A stretch of DNA of 64,000 nucleotides from a virus. Both the position numbers and the translations under genes were made by a program. The stretch's first letter is position 1. Every line of letters starts with the position of its first letter. The notes beneath the pieces are model-generated. The model saw only the letters and a list, made by a program, of their open reading frames with translations, did not search any database and was not told where the DNA came from. The stretch covers positions 89,804-153,803 of IMG/VR virus record IMGVR_UViG_3300025133_000030; one strand, given 5' to 3'. Positions 28,101 to 37,154 of this stretch are shown one piece after another.

Positions 28101-31100
28101 CTATTATTGGACAAGATCTGTGTCAGTTGATGTTGGGTGCTGTATCAGGACCCAGCGGCCCAGATGCTCTGTGCGATGTGGACGCATTCAGACAAAGAGT
28201 TTTAGCAAACAGAGTTTCGAAAGATGAATTAGACGAACAGGTCGAAGCCGATAAGCGCCGGCGAAATAGGCTCTACAACAAACTCAAGAGACTAGCCGAT
28301 TCACAAAACATTTTATCTGGAGTCGTTCCAGACAACATCGTTGGTGGTACACCAGATTCTGACAACCCTGCTTTGGTGCCGTTGTATGTCCCGGGAAGTA
28401 GAGTCGACGCTGCTGCGGACATAGCAATAAGGACAGTCTTTAATGCAATAACAGCGCCCTATGACGTGGAAGTAAAATCATTCAAAAATCGGATGAGAGG
28501 CCCCGCGCTCGGGCAGGCATCTGCAGGCTCAGCTCCAAGCGAACCCCCAATTGATGCACTTAGATTCAGAGCTTTGATGGACAACCCAGATAGTGTTTTT
28601 TATAACCCGACTGGGATACAGCCAGATTGGTATACCGGGCAAAACTTGATGGACGATACAGAGTTGTTGTCTAGAATGTTCGAAGCATGGCAGAATTATA
28701 ACAAGACTCTGAATCCTGACCCACAAGGGGAGACGGAAGCTGTATTTGCTGAGAAACTCATCATGCTGTTGAGAGATTTTAAGTCAATAGAGCGAGTACA
28801 AACAGAAGATAGGGTCGCCAAATTCAAACTACTTGTAGAACCAGATGAGTCTCCGGATGATGATATGGGTGTTGAAATAGAATATTCTCACAAGCCTAGT
28901 ACTTTTTGTATAACAGACACATACAATTTGAAAGACACTTATTCTGTTTCTATATCTGGCGAAGGCATGCAGCATGAAATATCATTCGATGGCAGCTCAG
29001 AAGTTGATATTGAAGGAGAGGCCATAAGGGAACAGATTTCCGACTACGATATTAAAGAATTTAGAAGAGAAGATGGACTACCCATACAGCAGCAAATATA
29101 TGCATTCTTCGCCGCCGATATTTGGTCCGAATATTTCGGCCATGGATTCAAGTTCAATAATCATAATTCTGGCTACGGTTCTCCATTTTTCTCATACATG
29201 GCCAGCAACCAATTTTACACTGTAATAGAATCAATTTTGCAGACAATAGCAAAAAGGATAGCAGAGTCAGATTTGATAACCAAGGACGAGTTTGGTCGAT
29301 ACGGCCTTGAAAATATTGATCTGAATCCTGTGTTTGATAGCGACGGTTGTCGCCTAGATGGTTTAATTTCCATAAACTCGGCGATCCAATCAGTTAAACA
29401 GCACTTTTATGGCTTAATGGGGCAAGAAGATCAAGATTATGACCCCGGTCCATTACCGCTGTCTATGGCCTCCAAGGGTGTCACATCCATTCTTGTTAGG
29501 TTGATGATTGTTCAAGTTGTCTTAGAGGGTATTGTATCCTTTAAAGAATTTGGAATAAACACATTATATGAAGATGAGATGTTAGTCCACTATATGATGA
29601 AACGCTTCGACACAATGCTGCAAAACTTCGATTCGCCAGCAGACTATACAGGTAATGGCGACTACAGCAATTTCTTTAAGATGTTTCAGCTTCTTTTAAT
29701 TTTTTCTGAGAGGGAGCAAGTCACAACAGACGAAGTGAGCAATCTGTCTGCAGCATTGGTGACCTTATCTGCCCCTTCAACCACCATGGATGAGGAGGAA
29801 TTCGAAGCTCGACATCCTGATCTTTTTAGCGAGATTGAATACCAAGCAGCACTAAAGAAATCTATAATCTCTAACAGTATGCTTGTGGCTGACTCCGTAA
29901 GGACAATAATAGGTGCAGCCACTAGAGACATCTTTCTGGCATATGCCAACAACTTAGACGTCATGGACGTTGCAGCAAGCCGTCATAAAATTGACGGCTG
30001 GGAAGATATATATGGCACCGCCGACACCGGAGGCCGCTTGGGTCATTCATCCCTCGCCGAACTCGAATATAACGACGAATTAAGACACGAAGACGGGTTT
30101 AGACGACATATCGAGCAGGTAATAGGGCCCTTTCCTTACAACCCAGAAGAGAAGAATAGGTTTTATAATCCGGACGGAACGCTAAAGGCAGGCATGGAAT
30201 CTTTCACCGATGGAGGATTCGTGCTGGAAAAATTCATAAAGATCCAAGAAGTAAATTGGAACGACGAAGTATTCAGAGGGTACTCCAATGGAGTCTTGAA
30301 CGCTAGAGATGAGCAAAGAGTTCTAGTTCGACATCCTGAAATCACAGAAGCTCCAGCAGGAAACTTAATCCCCGTTGAGAGCTTCAAGGAATGGGTATTT
30401 GAGATGGTCGGCAGACCACCAACACAAAGAGGGGATGAAGATTGGTTCGGAGCCTATTTCGACTGCTCTAACACATTTTATGGTACAGCGACAGCATGTG
30501 AGGAGAGACTTTCAGATGAAGATGGATACGGACCAAACGATGTCGGATACGATGAAACAAAAGATCTCTATGGATTAACCCCAGCATATCTTCCAAATGG
30601 ACACCATGACTTTGGCGACGACGGTAATGGCCATTACCACGAAAAAACAGATCAAAACGGAGGATCAGATAGTAATATTTTATTTACAACTGGAAAATTG
30701 CCTATACACACAGGGGACACTTGGGGCCCAGACAATGGAATTTCCATAAGAGGTTACGCTACACCACAAGGCCGCTCAGCAACTGACACCGGCCCGAACG
30801 CCATCGACAAGCAGATAGAAAGATATCTTCTGGATCCTGCAAGTTCCCAGAACCCATGGGTACCGCTTAGGTTTGAAAAAATAAGGTTCATGTACACAGA
30901 GGATCAACGAACGTCGGATAAAAATCCATTCTTAAGAACGAAGCTGGATACATTCAGAAGAAGATCTCCATCACTTTCTCCATCTCGATATATCGAGGAT
31001 TTCACCAATGACGGCTTATTGGGCATGTCAACAACTGAGACTGATAATTCTATTGAGCCAAAACATAATGACACTTGTGGCACAAAATATGTAATATATT

Positions 31101-34100
31101 TCGTTGATGCAAATGCTTTATTTGCGGATTTTCCTAGAGATTCTTGGAGAAGAAACCCCGCAACCGGAAGATATGAATTAATAGACCAAGCGTCAGCTGC
31201 GACTTTACCGAAATCACTACAAAGCTTGAACCCAATCGCACCACCAAAGTCACTAATGGCAAACAAGCTTCAAGGTGCTATGGATTATGAAAATTACACC
31301 GACAAGAATAAAGTAAGGCTGACTGTAGTCGATAAAGAGACTTGGACAAGTTTACATAAAATCTGGGCCGGTACAACAAGTCAGAAGCTATCAAGCGGAG
31401 CAACAGTCGAAGACCTAATAACTAGAAGTAGGAATGTGCAGGTATCACGTGATGACGTGGCATCTATAGCTGCAATCAAAGAAAGGGAAGTGTTTTGGGA
31501 AACAACATATAAGACGTGCTTATATAGTACTCCCGAGGAAGAGCACCTACACAAGGGTATAGCAAAATCGATTGGCCAAGACGTAACTGGAAAATCGACC
31601 GTAGATGAAAAAGGCAACATGACGGGTAATAGATTTTCGATATCTGGCCGGCAAATAACTGTGAGAGCAGTTCCTCCTGAAAAAGGCGGCTCATATGCAG
31701 AGCAGCAAGCATACACATACGTATCCAGAGGGCGATACCTAGGCAAAGCCCCAGAAAGAACCGAAACATTCGGTGAAGCAGCAGAAAACTGGTGGGATGA
31801 ATATGGAGATTATGTAACAGCAGTCGGCGCGGGAATAGCAATCGGCGCTTTGGCCGCGGCCACCGGTGGCGCAGGCCTAGGTGCACTAGCTGCAGGTGTT
31901 GGCGGTGCCGGCGGTGCCGGCGGAGGTGCATTAGCTGGCGCAGCAGCAGTTGCTGGTGCCGGTGCCGTCGCTGGTGCTGCCGTCGGCGCTGCCGGCGGCG
32001 CTGTTGCGGCCGGGGTAATGGCTATTGAAGATGCTTTAGAGACCGAAGCAGGAATAACATCTACCGTCAACACTTTGCGAAGCGATGCAATTGCAAGAAG
32101 ACAAGAAGGTTTTCTAAAAGAAGAGAAAAATGCCACGTCTGTATTCCAAGGAAATGGAATCCAAATGGGCGATCTTGTAACTGTTTGGGCCGACGTCGAC
32201 TGGCGCGATTATCTATCGACGCAGGATTCTGGCCGAAGTCGCTTTGGTTGGTTTACTGACAACTGTTATCGTTATGGGTTCGATCGACAAATAGAAGCCA
32301 ACGACCCTACTATCGAAGGGCCATGGAGTCGGAGAAACGATACCAGTTTGCCGTATTGGTATGACCGAGCAGGGGGGTGGTTTTTTACATGCGGTACCGC
32401 AGTTAATTACGCAGTCGAGCCATATTGGACCAGTGATCCGGGCGCCCGTCACCCTGCAGATTTCCAGTCTAATTCCGACTCTCCGTTGAACGTGGCAACT
32501 AATATGTCTGCAGACTTGCCGAATAACCTTGCACTTCGTGATTACTTGGAATCAAATAAAGCCATCGAGCGCCATATGGGGTTAGATTTTGAGTCTGGAT
32601 TGAGCGTCGACGGCAACGCTCATCACACAATGTTTAAGAACTGGCCAGTCTACTCTACTGGTCGACCCGGATATCAATATGTTGGGTGGTTGAGTAGTGA
32701 TATTAGAGTAAATGGCAACACGACCATCACAAATCCCGAGGACCCAATTCTTACAACAGAGATGGAAACCACACCAGCAGAAGACTCAGTGACAACGCTT
32801 AGTTCAATTATTTCAGGAAAATCCACATATATTCACTCAAGTGGGAAATCAATTAGAGACAATAACTTGTCCGCCGGATTTATAAACCTAAATGAATCTT
32901 TGCTTACTGCAGCTGACTATAACAATTGGGCCGACGTAGTTCGGCAAGGCGGAGACCCAACACTAGTTCACACATTAGAGCAGAGCAAAATTGCACTCGA
33001 AAACGAATTGGCAGCACTGCCGGCAATTACTTTAAGGGCAAATAGTCCTGAACTATTAGAGAGGAGGGAGATAGAACAACGCATCAACGACCAGATAGCA
33101 TTTATCGAATCTGTACTAGATCCAATCGGATCCTTTGGCGATATCGGAGCGTACGAGTTTCTGTCTGCAATCCACGGCCGCACCAAATGGTACGGGTCCA
33201 TGCCGGTAAGATTATCGGAAAGGTCAGAATTTCTAGCCTTGGGTATTGATGCGAACGGGGTATATCTTGATCAAAACAACGACAGCAGTAAATTCAACCC
33301 AGACGAAGAAAGACTTTCTTTTGCTTCAACGCGTGGCATGTACACAAAAAGGGAAGCAAATCCATACTTCTGGATGCCCAGTTCCATGTTCTTTTTAGGT
33401 GGACTAGGAAACCAAGGATATAGAGTAGAGAACACCTCTGAGTTCGGAGCAGAATGGCAAGCCGGCGGCGGTGCACGAGACCAGCCTTCTAATGCAGAAG
33501 CTGAAAACCCAGCTTTATGTAGAGAATATTATATACCATCTCCATTTGGCATACACCCTAACTTGGGTTATGATACTCGTGGCACTGGCGGCGTACGCTC
33601 CGGTGATCCGGTTTCATGGAATAGGCTCGGTTATAAAGACAAAATGAGCCTGCATGATATCTACCAGTCCGATTTCCCGGGATCTGACGCGAGTCTTCAC
33701 AACGCCGGCTTCACCTACGCCCGGGATTCGAAAGCGCCGGCATACTACTGCGAGCCGGGACACACTTTAGGCATGGATTTCCCCGGAGAAAAAGATCCAG
33801 ATGAGTTAGGTCAGAATGTTATTAGGGACTTGATGACTTATGGTATTTATAACGACGATAGTAACTTTGATGATATTATAAACTCAATCGCCAACGGTAC
33901 CGGAGAAATATCGTACAGAGACTGGTGGTTCACCAGCGGTAGATTTGCCCATGAACACGATACGCAAGATTACCCCTTGCCGAGAATCACCCGAGAGGAA
34001 GGCGAATCCGATGATGAATTCGAACGAAGAAAAACCTCAGAGCAAACTGCATGGAGATCCGCCCGAAACGCCGACATTAAAAAATGGTTCAGTTCTGGCG

Positions 34101-36676
34101 GCCGCAATAAGCGCAACGCCAAGAGTCACAGTAACATCAATAGGGGAAATTCATCGCAAGATACATTAGACATTACTGATCACCACCTATTAAGGGCTTT
34201 CAGTTACGTTAGAACAGTAGGAGCAAAACGTTACTTGTTTCAATTGGAGATACTTTATCGTGCCACCTCAACAAACACGACAAGGACGGGAGACAGGATC
34301 TACTTATCTCCAACAAATTTGAGGTCGTACCAAGCCGATCGTAGTAAGATCTTGGGCAGGGATTATTTTTATGAACCATCCGGCCACAACAAAAGACGAC
34401 ACTCGGATTCTCCAAACCAAGCAAGGTATAATACAAATTATTATAGGCTTTTCTCCACCACTCAAGGCCGCGACCACAATAGCGATTATAATTATAAGGT
34501 CGAATCTGTTCTGCGAGCATATGATTTGTCTGCCATCATGTCCGAACATGGAACCTATCGTGAGACTGCCGGCATGCCGACAGGCTTCCCGGACCTACCC
34601 CCAGACGAGCTAGAAAGAATAGAACTAGCTTTGGAAACTCTGGCACAAGACTATCTAACGGACTTGAAAGAAAATAAGCCTATCTCTGTACCTTATGAAG
34701 CTCCCGGAGGAAAAACGAAATATATGATCCGTGATGCTAAATCATATTTAAGAGACGGCGAGGGCTGGGCATATGATCCTTCCCAATTTGCTCTTAAAAA
34801 GTGGTGGACGGGACGAAGAAAAGCCCGCGGCGACAAAATCGAAGCTGCATCTGTGGATACTTGGTACGACATCGCACTTCGAATAAACCTTCCGGGTAAG
34901 ACATATGTTATGAAGAGGGTATTTCTGGCGAACAATACTGCGAAAATTAATACTACTGATGTTTACAACGTTGACTTGATGACCGGCATTGATTTACCGG
35001 GCGACATAGATGAGATATTAGAGTCAACAGAACTTAACTTCGCGATTACCCCCGAGAAGAGACTAAGACTTAAAGCTCACGAAATTGAAAACTGCTACAA
35101 TTTTGTCCGCGGAATCCGACAACCAGCCTCTTTTATCAATTGGATTGAGAGCTATCGAGAATGGGCAGAAGACGGACAAGCTATATTGGAAGAGTTAAAT
35201 GGCCAATTGAATAAGTGTAATATGGAATTTGGAATGAGATTGACTTACGTCAACGCTCTAGATGATGAATTTTCAAACAGTGAAGTCTCAGAGACCAACG
35301 AGAGATTTCATAATGTGGAGTTTCCTACGGAGGCGCCAGATGTAGTGGAGGAGCCCGAAAGCCCATTTTCGTCGATCCCAAGTACTTCAACTATCCAGAG
35401 AACGAGGATGCCTCCTAGAACGAGTCCCGACCCAGAAGCGCTACTTACGGAGTTGGACCCTAACATAGAGCCAGTGGGATTTGGAAGAGGTCGAGATGAT
35501 AGGGTATATTCTCAAAAGAAGTTTAGAACGACAGAGAATTTTTATGCTCCACCTAATACTCGGGACGAAGAAATGTTGCGACACAAATATATATATTCTA
35601 TGCCAATCATAGAAAAGACGGTACCGTTTAAGTTATCTAACATATTGACAATAGAGAGACAGGACTTTTCAGAGGTTGCTATGGATGCACTTCGCGCCGC
35701 CGACAACGCAGCTATCCCACTAACAGGAGAAGTCCGAGATCAGCTCAACGAAATGGCCAACACCGCTGATGATCCGAGTTCTGCCGCGGGATCTTATGGA
35801 AATGAAGCTATTTATGACGCCCCACAACCTATAGGGGCCCCTGAGAGAGAATCGGGGCATTCTCCAGAAGACCCAACGTTTATAAATGTAGTTCAATATA
35901 CAGAAGGATTGTCACCAGAAGAGTTCCTCGCAGGCCAATTCGCGACTATAGACACAGGAAATCTCGATGTGCAGGGATATTTAAAAAACAAAATAATAAG
36001 CTCAGATGAATTTAATATTTTCTTTAAATATTTATTTCCGATAAAGAGGTTTTCGTCTGTGATGGCAATTTACAACGTCCACGCCACTTCAGCAAATTAT
36101 GATTTAGACAAGATGTTTGATCGTACCAGAGGCCTCACAATGTTAATAGCAAAAAATATGATGGTCTCAGACTGGAGAGGAATTCAGGTTGATGCAAATC
36201 CTATCCCAGAGGGATTTGACATGAGTCAATATTCGATAAGTCCAGATGATCCAAGTCTTGGTGAGATAATTACAGACTCTCTAATTAGAATGACAAGGGG
36301 TTTAGCATATATGACATCCCCCGGTTATCGAGCAATGTATAAACCGTTAAATGATTGTAACTTGACTTCAGGATTGACGTGGGGTTCTTTTCAGGGTCGA
36401 CCTGAAAGAAGGACAGGCAGAAACGACTTCAGGCCATGGGATATGTATCCGCCAATCCCCCTACTTGCAGGGCAGCATGGCTTGTACGAGTGGCCAAATG
36501 CACCGTTTATGGGTGCATATCTTAATCCGCTGGTAACGGTGGCTCTTTCGCTTCCTCACTTGGAAGGAGAGTCGTCAGATGCAGTATGTAACCAGTATCG
36601 TTTTGAACCTAGAAGACAGGTGAACTGTTTAGAGAAAGGAATAAGAAATCCACTAGAAATAAAAAAGAATGATTAA
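25166..36676 (+). CDS. Giant virion structural protein (3,836 aa)
   Basis: One unbroken 11.5-kb reading frame. Residues about 260-560 are charged and helical; 750-890 hold hydrophobic helices (LCGLITELINAV, DLIGGIIEDI, NIVPGLGQAAFG) with several cysteines; the long middle is aromatic- and Asp/Asn-rich like beta-structured virion proteins. Residues about 2215-2289 are almost entirely Gly, Ala and Val, with glycine-zipper spacing, and could span or disturb a membrane. It sits between the spike-like gene and gp25, where baseplate hub genes usually lie. It lacks the regular helical pattern of a tape measure. Role: probably a large baseplate or tail-tip component (inference). AAAGG precedes the ATG. 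Confidence 0.8.
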   Translation: MARIPGTAVTQRSPMTQAQRELENSYDWRTLEEPKYVPNEAAYVVNIKTPYASSRGGGIGVDESQLADIKAWARTQAIKKIFDFYDKKCVFLSGGNPEPHDSWRQRYPGLGEGIHESWRNYLIESNPPASGERSVDGFTWNSRELAGILGITFEEITIEDYYNEPSFGDPTDWFISSRPGSTIQVKVLFAADYVDAIPQNIEGYTGSGGLSRNAKKSLIAKMATYPLFGTPEETRRGRTIIDPGSARARDYSDVRRNVGTLDAALSGDETAKDTIRKSAQRGFEQSRTKREFDYYNRKFKLKGPYRQDQDPFSAPDNQSFTSAIASARDQGALVGAKVLARELAVNEGKNYLKSSMKQGANAAYDKSARKAAVAAAKSNNKKGEDLANIDSPVVTRRYETRNFLEKIEFVAKSLEEFDKDVKKFRESGGEIYFSFLAPFEGEAEEIKRQQKEAQEKIYSDKRKGVYGTGPERHDKAARAVEKSDEEVIARIHSQSMQKLNLKREANSLRQIANSLAGFLSDNTEVYKKDHKERWKAGSGIPMSPFNQGFAGQGPFLDINFHILNKQTEPLIDIDFPTGTALTAAMDYHGPGRHKKFPTADAIDEELSQYIEEVGISGRLASVTYIDKGFVEYPCLYNVGAFMKSGGFTNPVSVGYLFQLDTMYDELMALNSCREIGAGIPSFPFIFRFTYPGLQIKPAKPTAKAKFKLGSSVKTEAEGIKEDAIYSSKMAKRDAGGALKGASNYVAQKLPYGNICTLKELHQKFLKKFSLSKILCDLYACFQLPGIPDISLWQPKFSMPKFKKSKTGWPKINLKDALKEMIVRFLCGLITELINAVNSPDCDAWKEFAGDLIGGIIEDIKAELNQALENIVPGLGQAAFGLPELEREDACPDLGGVTPTPNRLGTQNQQLLSASSVSDLVEKLSHALRPSEFCSLLAGEPDEMTLQVVNVMIDSRYPALRTIFTTNDIIMSVFSALGSTIIGQDLCQLMLGAVSGPSGPDALCDVDAFRQRVLANRVSKDELDEQVEADKRRRNRLYNKLKRLADSQNILSGVVPDNIVGGTPDSDNPALVPLYVPGSRVDAAADIAIRTVFNAITAPYDVEVKSFKNRMRGPALGQASAGSAPSEPPIDALRFRALMDNPDSVFYNPTGIQPDWYTGQNLMDDTELLSRMFEAWQNYNKTLNPDPQGETEAVFAEKLIMLLRDFKSIERVQTEDRVAKFKLLVEPDESPDDDMGVEIEYSHKPSTFCITDTYNLKDTYSVSISGEGMQHEISFDGSSEVDIEGEAIREQISDYDIKEFRREDGLPIQQQIYAFFAADIWSEYFGHGFKFNNHNSGYGSPFFSYMASNQFYTVIESILQTIAKRIAESDLITKDEFGRYGLENIDLNPVFDSDGCRLDGLISINSAIQSVKQHFYGLMGQEDQDYDPGPLPLSMASKGVTSILVRLMIVQVVLEGIVSFKEFGINTLYEDEMLVHYMMKRFDTMLQNFDSPADYTGNGDYSNFFKMFQLLLIFSEREQVTTDEVSNLSAALVTLSAPSTTMDEEEFEARHPDLFSEIEYQAALKKSIISNSMLVADSVRTIIGAATRDIFLAYANNLDVMDVAASRHKIDGWEDIYGTADTGGRLGHSSLAELEYNDELRHEDGFRRHIEQVIGPFPYNPEEKNRFYNPDGTLKAGMESFTDGGFVLEKFIKIQEVNWNDEVFRGYSNGVLNARDEQRVLVRHPEITEAPAGNLIPVESFKEWVFEMVGRPPTQRGDEDWFGAYFDCSNTFYGTATACEERLSDEDGYGPNDVGYDETKDLYGLTPAYLPNGHHDFGDDGNGHYHEKTDQNGGSDSNILFTTGKLPIHTGDTWGPDNGISIRGYATPQGRSATDTGPNAIDKQIERYLLDPASSQNPWVPLRFEKIRFMYTEDQRTSDKNPFLRTKLDTFRRRSPSLSPSRYIEDFTNDGLLGMSTTETDNSIEPKHNDTCGTKYVIYFVDANALFADFPRDSWRRNPATGRYELIDQASAATLPKSLQSLNPIAPPKSLMANKLQGAMDYENYTDKNKVRLTVVDKETWTSLHKIWAGTTSQKLSSGATVEDLITRSRNVQVSRDDVASIAAIKEREVFWETTYKTCLYSTPEEEHLHKGIAKSIGQDVTGKSTVDEKGNMTGNRFSISGRQITVRAVPPEKGGSYAEQQAYTYVSRGRYLGKAPERTETFGEAAENWWDEYGDYVTAVGAGIAIGALAAATGGAGLGALAAGVGGAGGAGGGALAGAAAVAGAGAVAGAAVGAAGGAVAAGVMAIEDALETEAGITSTVNTLRSDAIARRQEGFLKEEKNATSVFQGNGIQMGDLVTVWADVDWRDYLSTQDSGRSRFGWFTDNCYRYGFDRQIEANDPTIEGPWSRRNDTSLPYWYDRAGGWFFTCGTAVNYAVEPYWTSDPGARHPADFQSNSDSPLNVATNMSADLPNNLALRDYLESNKAIERHMGLDFESGLSVDGNAHHTMFKNWPVYSTGRPGYQYVGWLSSDIRVNGNTTITNPEDPILTTEMETTPAEDSVTTLSSIISGKSTYIHSSGKSIRDNNLSAGFINLNESLLTAADYNNWADVVRQGGDPTLVHTLEQSKIALENELAALPAITLRANSPELLERREIEQRINDQIAFIESVLDPIGSFGDIGAYEFLSAIHGRTKWYGSMPVRLSERSEFLALGIDANGVYLDQNNDSSKFNPDEERLSFASTRGMYTKREANPYFWMPSSMFFLGGLGNQGYRVENTSEFGAEWQAGGGARDQPSNAEAENPALCREYYIPSPFGIHPNLGYDTRGTGGVRSGDPVSWNRLGYKDKMSLHDIYQSDFPGSDASLHNAGFTYARDSKAPAYYCEPGHTLGMDFPGEKDPDELGQNVIRDLMTYGIYNDDSNFDDIINSIANGTGEISYRDWWFTSGRFAHEHDTQDYPLPRITREEGESDDEFERRKTSEQTAWRSARNADIKKWFSSGGRNKRNAKSHSNINRGNSSQDTLDITDHHLLRAFSYVRTVGAKRYLFQLEILYRATSTNTTRTGDRIYLSPTNLRSYQADRSKILGRDYFYEPSGHNKRRHSDSPNQARYNTNYYRLFSTTQGRDHNSDYNYKVESVLRAYDLSAIMSEHGTYRETAGMPTGFPDLPPDELERIELALETLAQDYLTDLKENKPISVPYEAPGGKTKYMIRDAKSYLRDGEGWAYDPSQFALKKWWTGRRKARGDKIEAASVDTWYDIALRINLPGKTYVMKRVFLANNTAKINTTDVYNVDLMTGIDLPGDIDEILESTELNFAITPEKRLRLKAHEIENCYNFVRGIRQPASFINWIESYREWAEDGQAILEELNGQLNKCNMEFGMRLTYVNALDDEFSNSEVSETNERFHNVEFPTEAPDVVEEPESPFSSIPSTSTIQRTRMPPRTSPDPEALLTELDPNIEPVGFGRGRDDRVYSQKKFRTTENFYAPPNTRDEEMLRHKYIYSMPIIEKTVPFKLSNILTIERQDFSEVAMDALRAADNAAIPLTGEVRDQLNEMANTADDPSSAAGSYGNEAIYDAPQPIGAPERESGHSPEDPTFINVVQYTEGLSPEEFLAGQFATIDTGNLDVQGYLKNKIISSDEFNIFFKYLFPIKRFSSVMAIYNVHATSANYDLDKMFDRTRGLTMLIAKNMMVSDWRGIQVDANPIPEGFDMSQYSISPDDPSLGEIITDSLIRMTRGLAYMTSPGYRAMYKPLNDCNLTSGLTWGSFQGRPERRTGRNDFRPWDMYPPIPLLAGQHGLYEWPNAPFMGAYLNPLVTVALSLPHLEGESSDAVCNQYRFEPRRQVNCLEKGIRNPLEIKKND
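31813..32032 (+). repeat. Gly/Ala-coding low-complexity tract inside giant gene
   Basis: A GC-rich stretch of GCN/GGN codons, including tandem GGCGGTGCC units around 31,900-31,925, in an otherwise AT-rich genome. It encodes about 70 residues with motifs such as GAGLGALAAG and AGAAVGAAGGAVAAG. It explains the long open frames on the opposite strand here, which are shadows. Confidence 0.8.
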
Positions 36677-36690
36677 TTAGGAGAAACAAG

Positions 36691-37107
36691 ATGGCATCAG
36701 GAATAGGACCAAAATTACCACTTTTACCAGATGACGTCGACGGCGCATATGCCTTGACAAAAGATCTTAAGGACACAATAAAGCAGAATTTTAGAAACTT
36801 GATGTTGACAATTCCCGGCGAAAGGATAATGCTTCCTGACTTTGGTGTTGGCATAGCTCGATATCTGTTTGAAAATCAGACGAACTCAAGAATGTTGCTG
36901 TCATCAATAACGTCTAGAGTACAGGATCAAACAAAAAGGCATATGCCCTTTATAACTATAAACTCTGTAAATATGAATACGGCTGAAAACGACCCAACGA
37001 TGTCTCCGCATACAATGATACTTTATGTGGAATATTTTATAACTCCTCTTAATCAAGGGGATTCTTTGGAAATAGGTGTCGATTTAACCGGCGAAGTGAT
37101 TTTATAA
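36691..37107 (+). CDS. gp25: Baseplate wedge protein, gp25/GpW-like
   Basis: 138 residues, the normal size. The family core is clear: DLKDTIKQNFRNLMLTIPGERIMLPDFGVGI, read as TIPGER...PDFGVG, around residues 24-56, then a helical segment and a C-terminal beta pair (MILYVEYFITPL). gp25 is an essential wedge component of contractile tails and is shared by myophages and type VI secretion (TssE). AGGAGA precedes the ATG. Immediately followed by the gp6-like gene, the order seen in T4-like genomes. This is one of the firmest markers for a contractile-tailed phage. Confidence 0.92.
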   Translation: MASGIGPKLPLLPDDVDGAYALTKDLKDTIKQNFRNLMLTIPGERIMLPDFGVGIARYLFENQTNSRMLLSSITSRVQDQTKRHMPFITINSVNMNTAENDPTMSPHTMILYVEYFITPLNQGDSLEIGVDLTGEVIL

Positions 37108-37154
37108 TTCTCCAATATTTATTCTTTTTCCTACTTATATAGAGGACATAAATT

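Noticed and set aside
31381-32136. Several minus-strand open frames rich in Ala, Pro or Arg/His
   Set aside because: They are produced by the GC-rich Gly/Ala codons of the giant virion gene and have no start signals.
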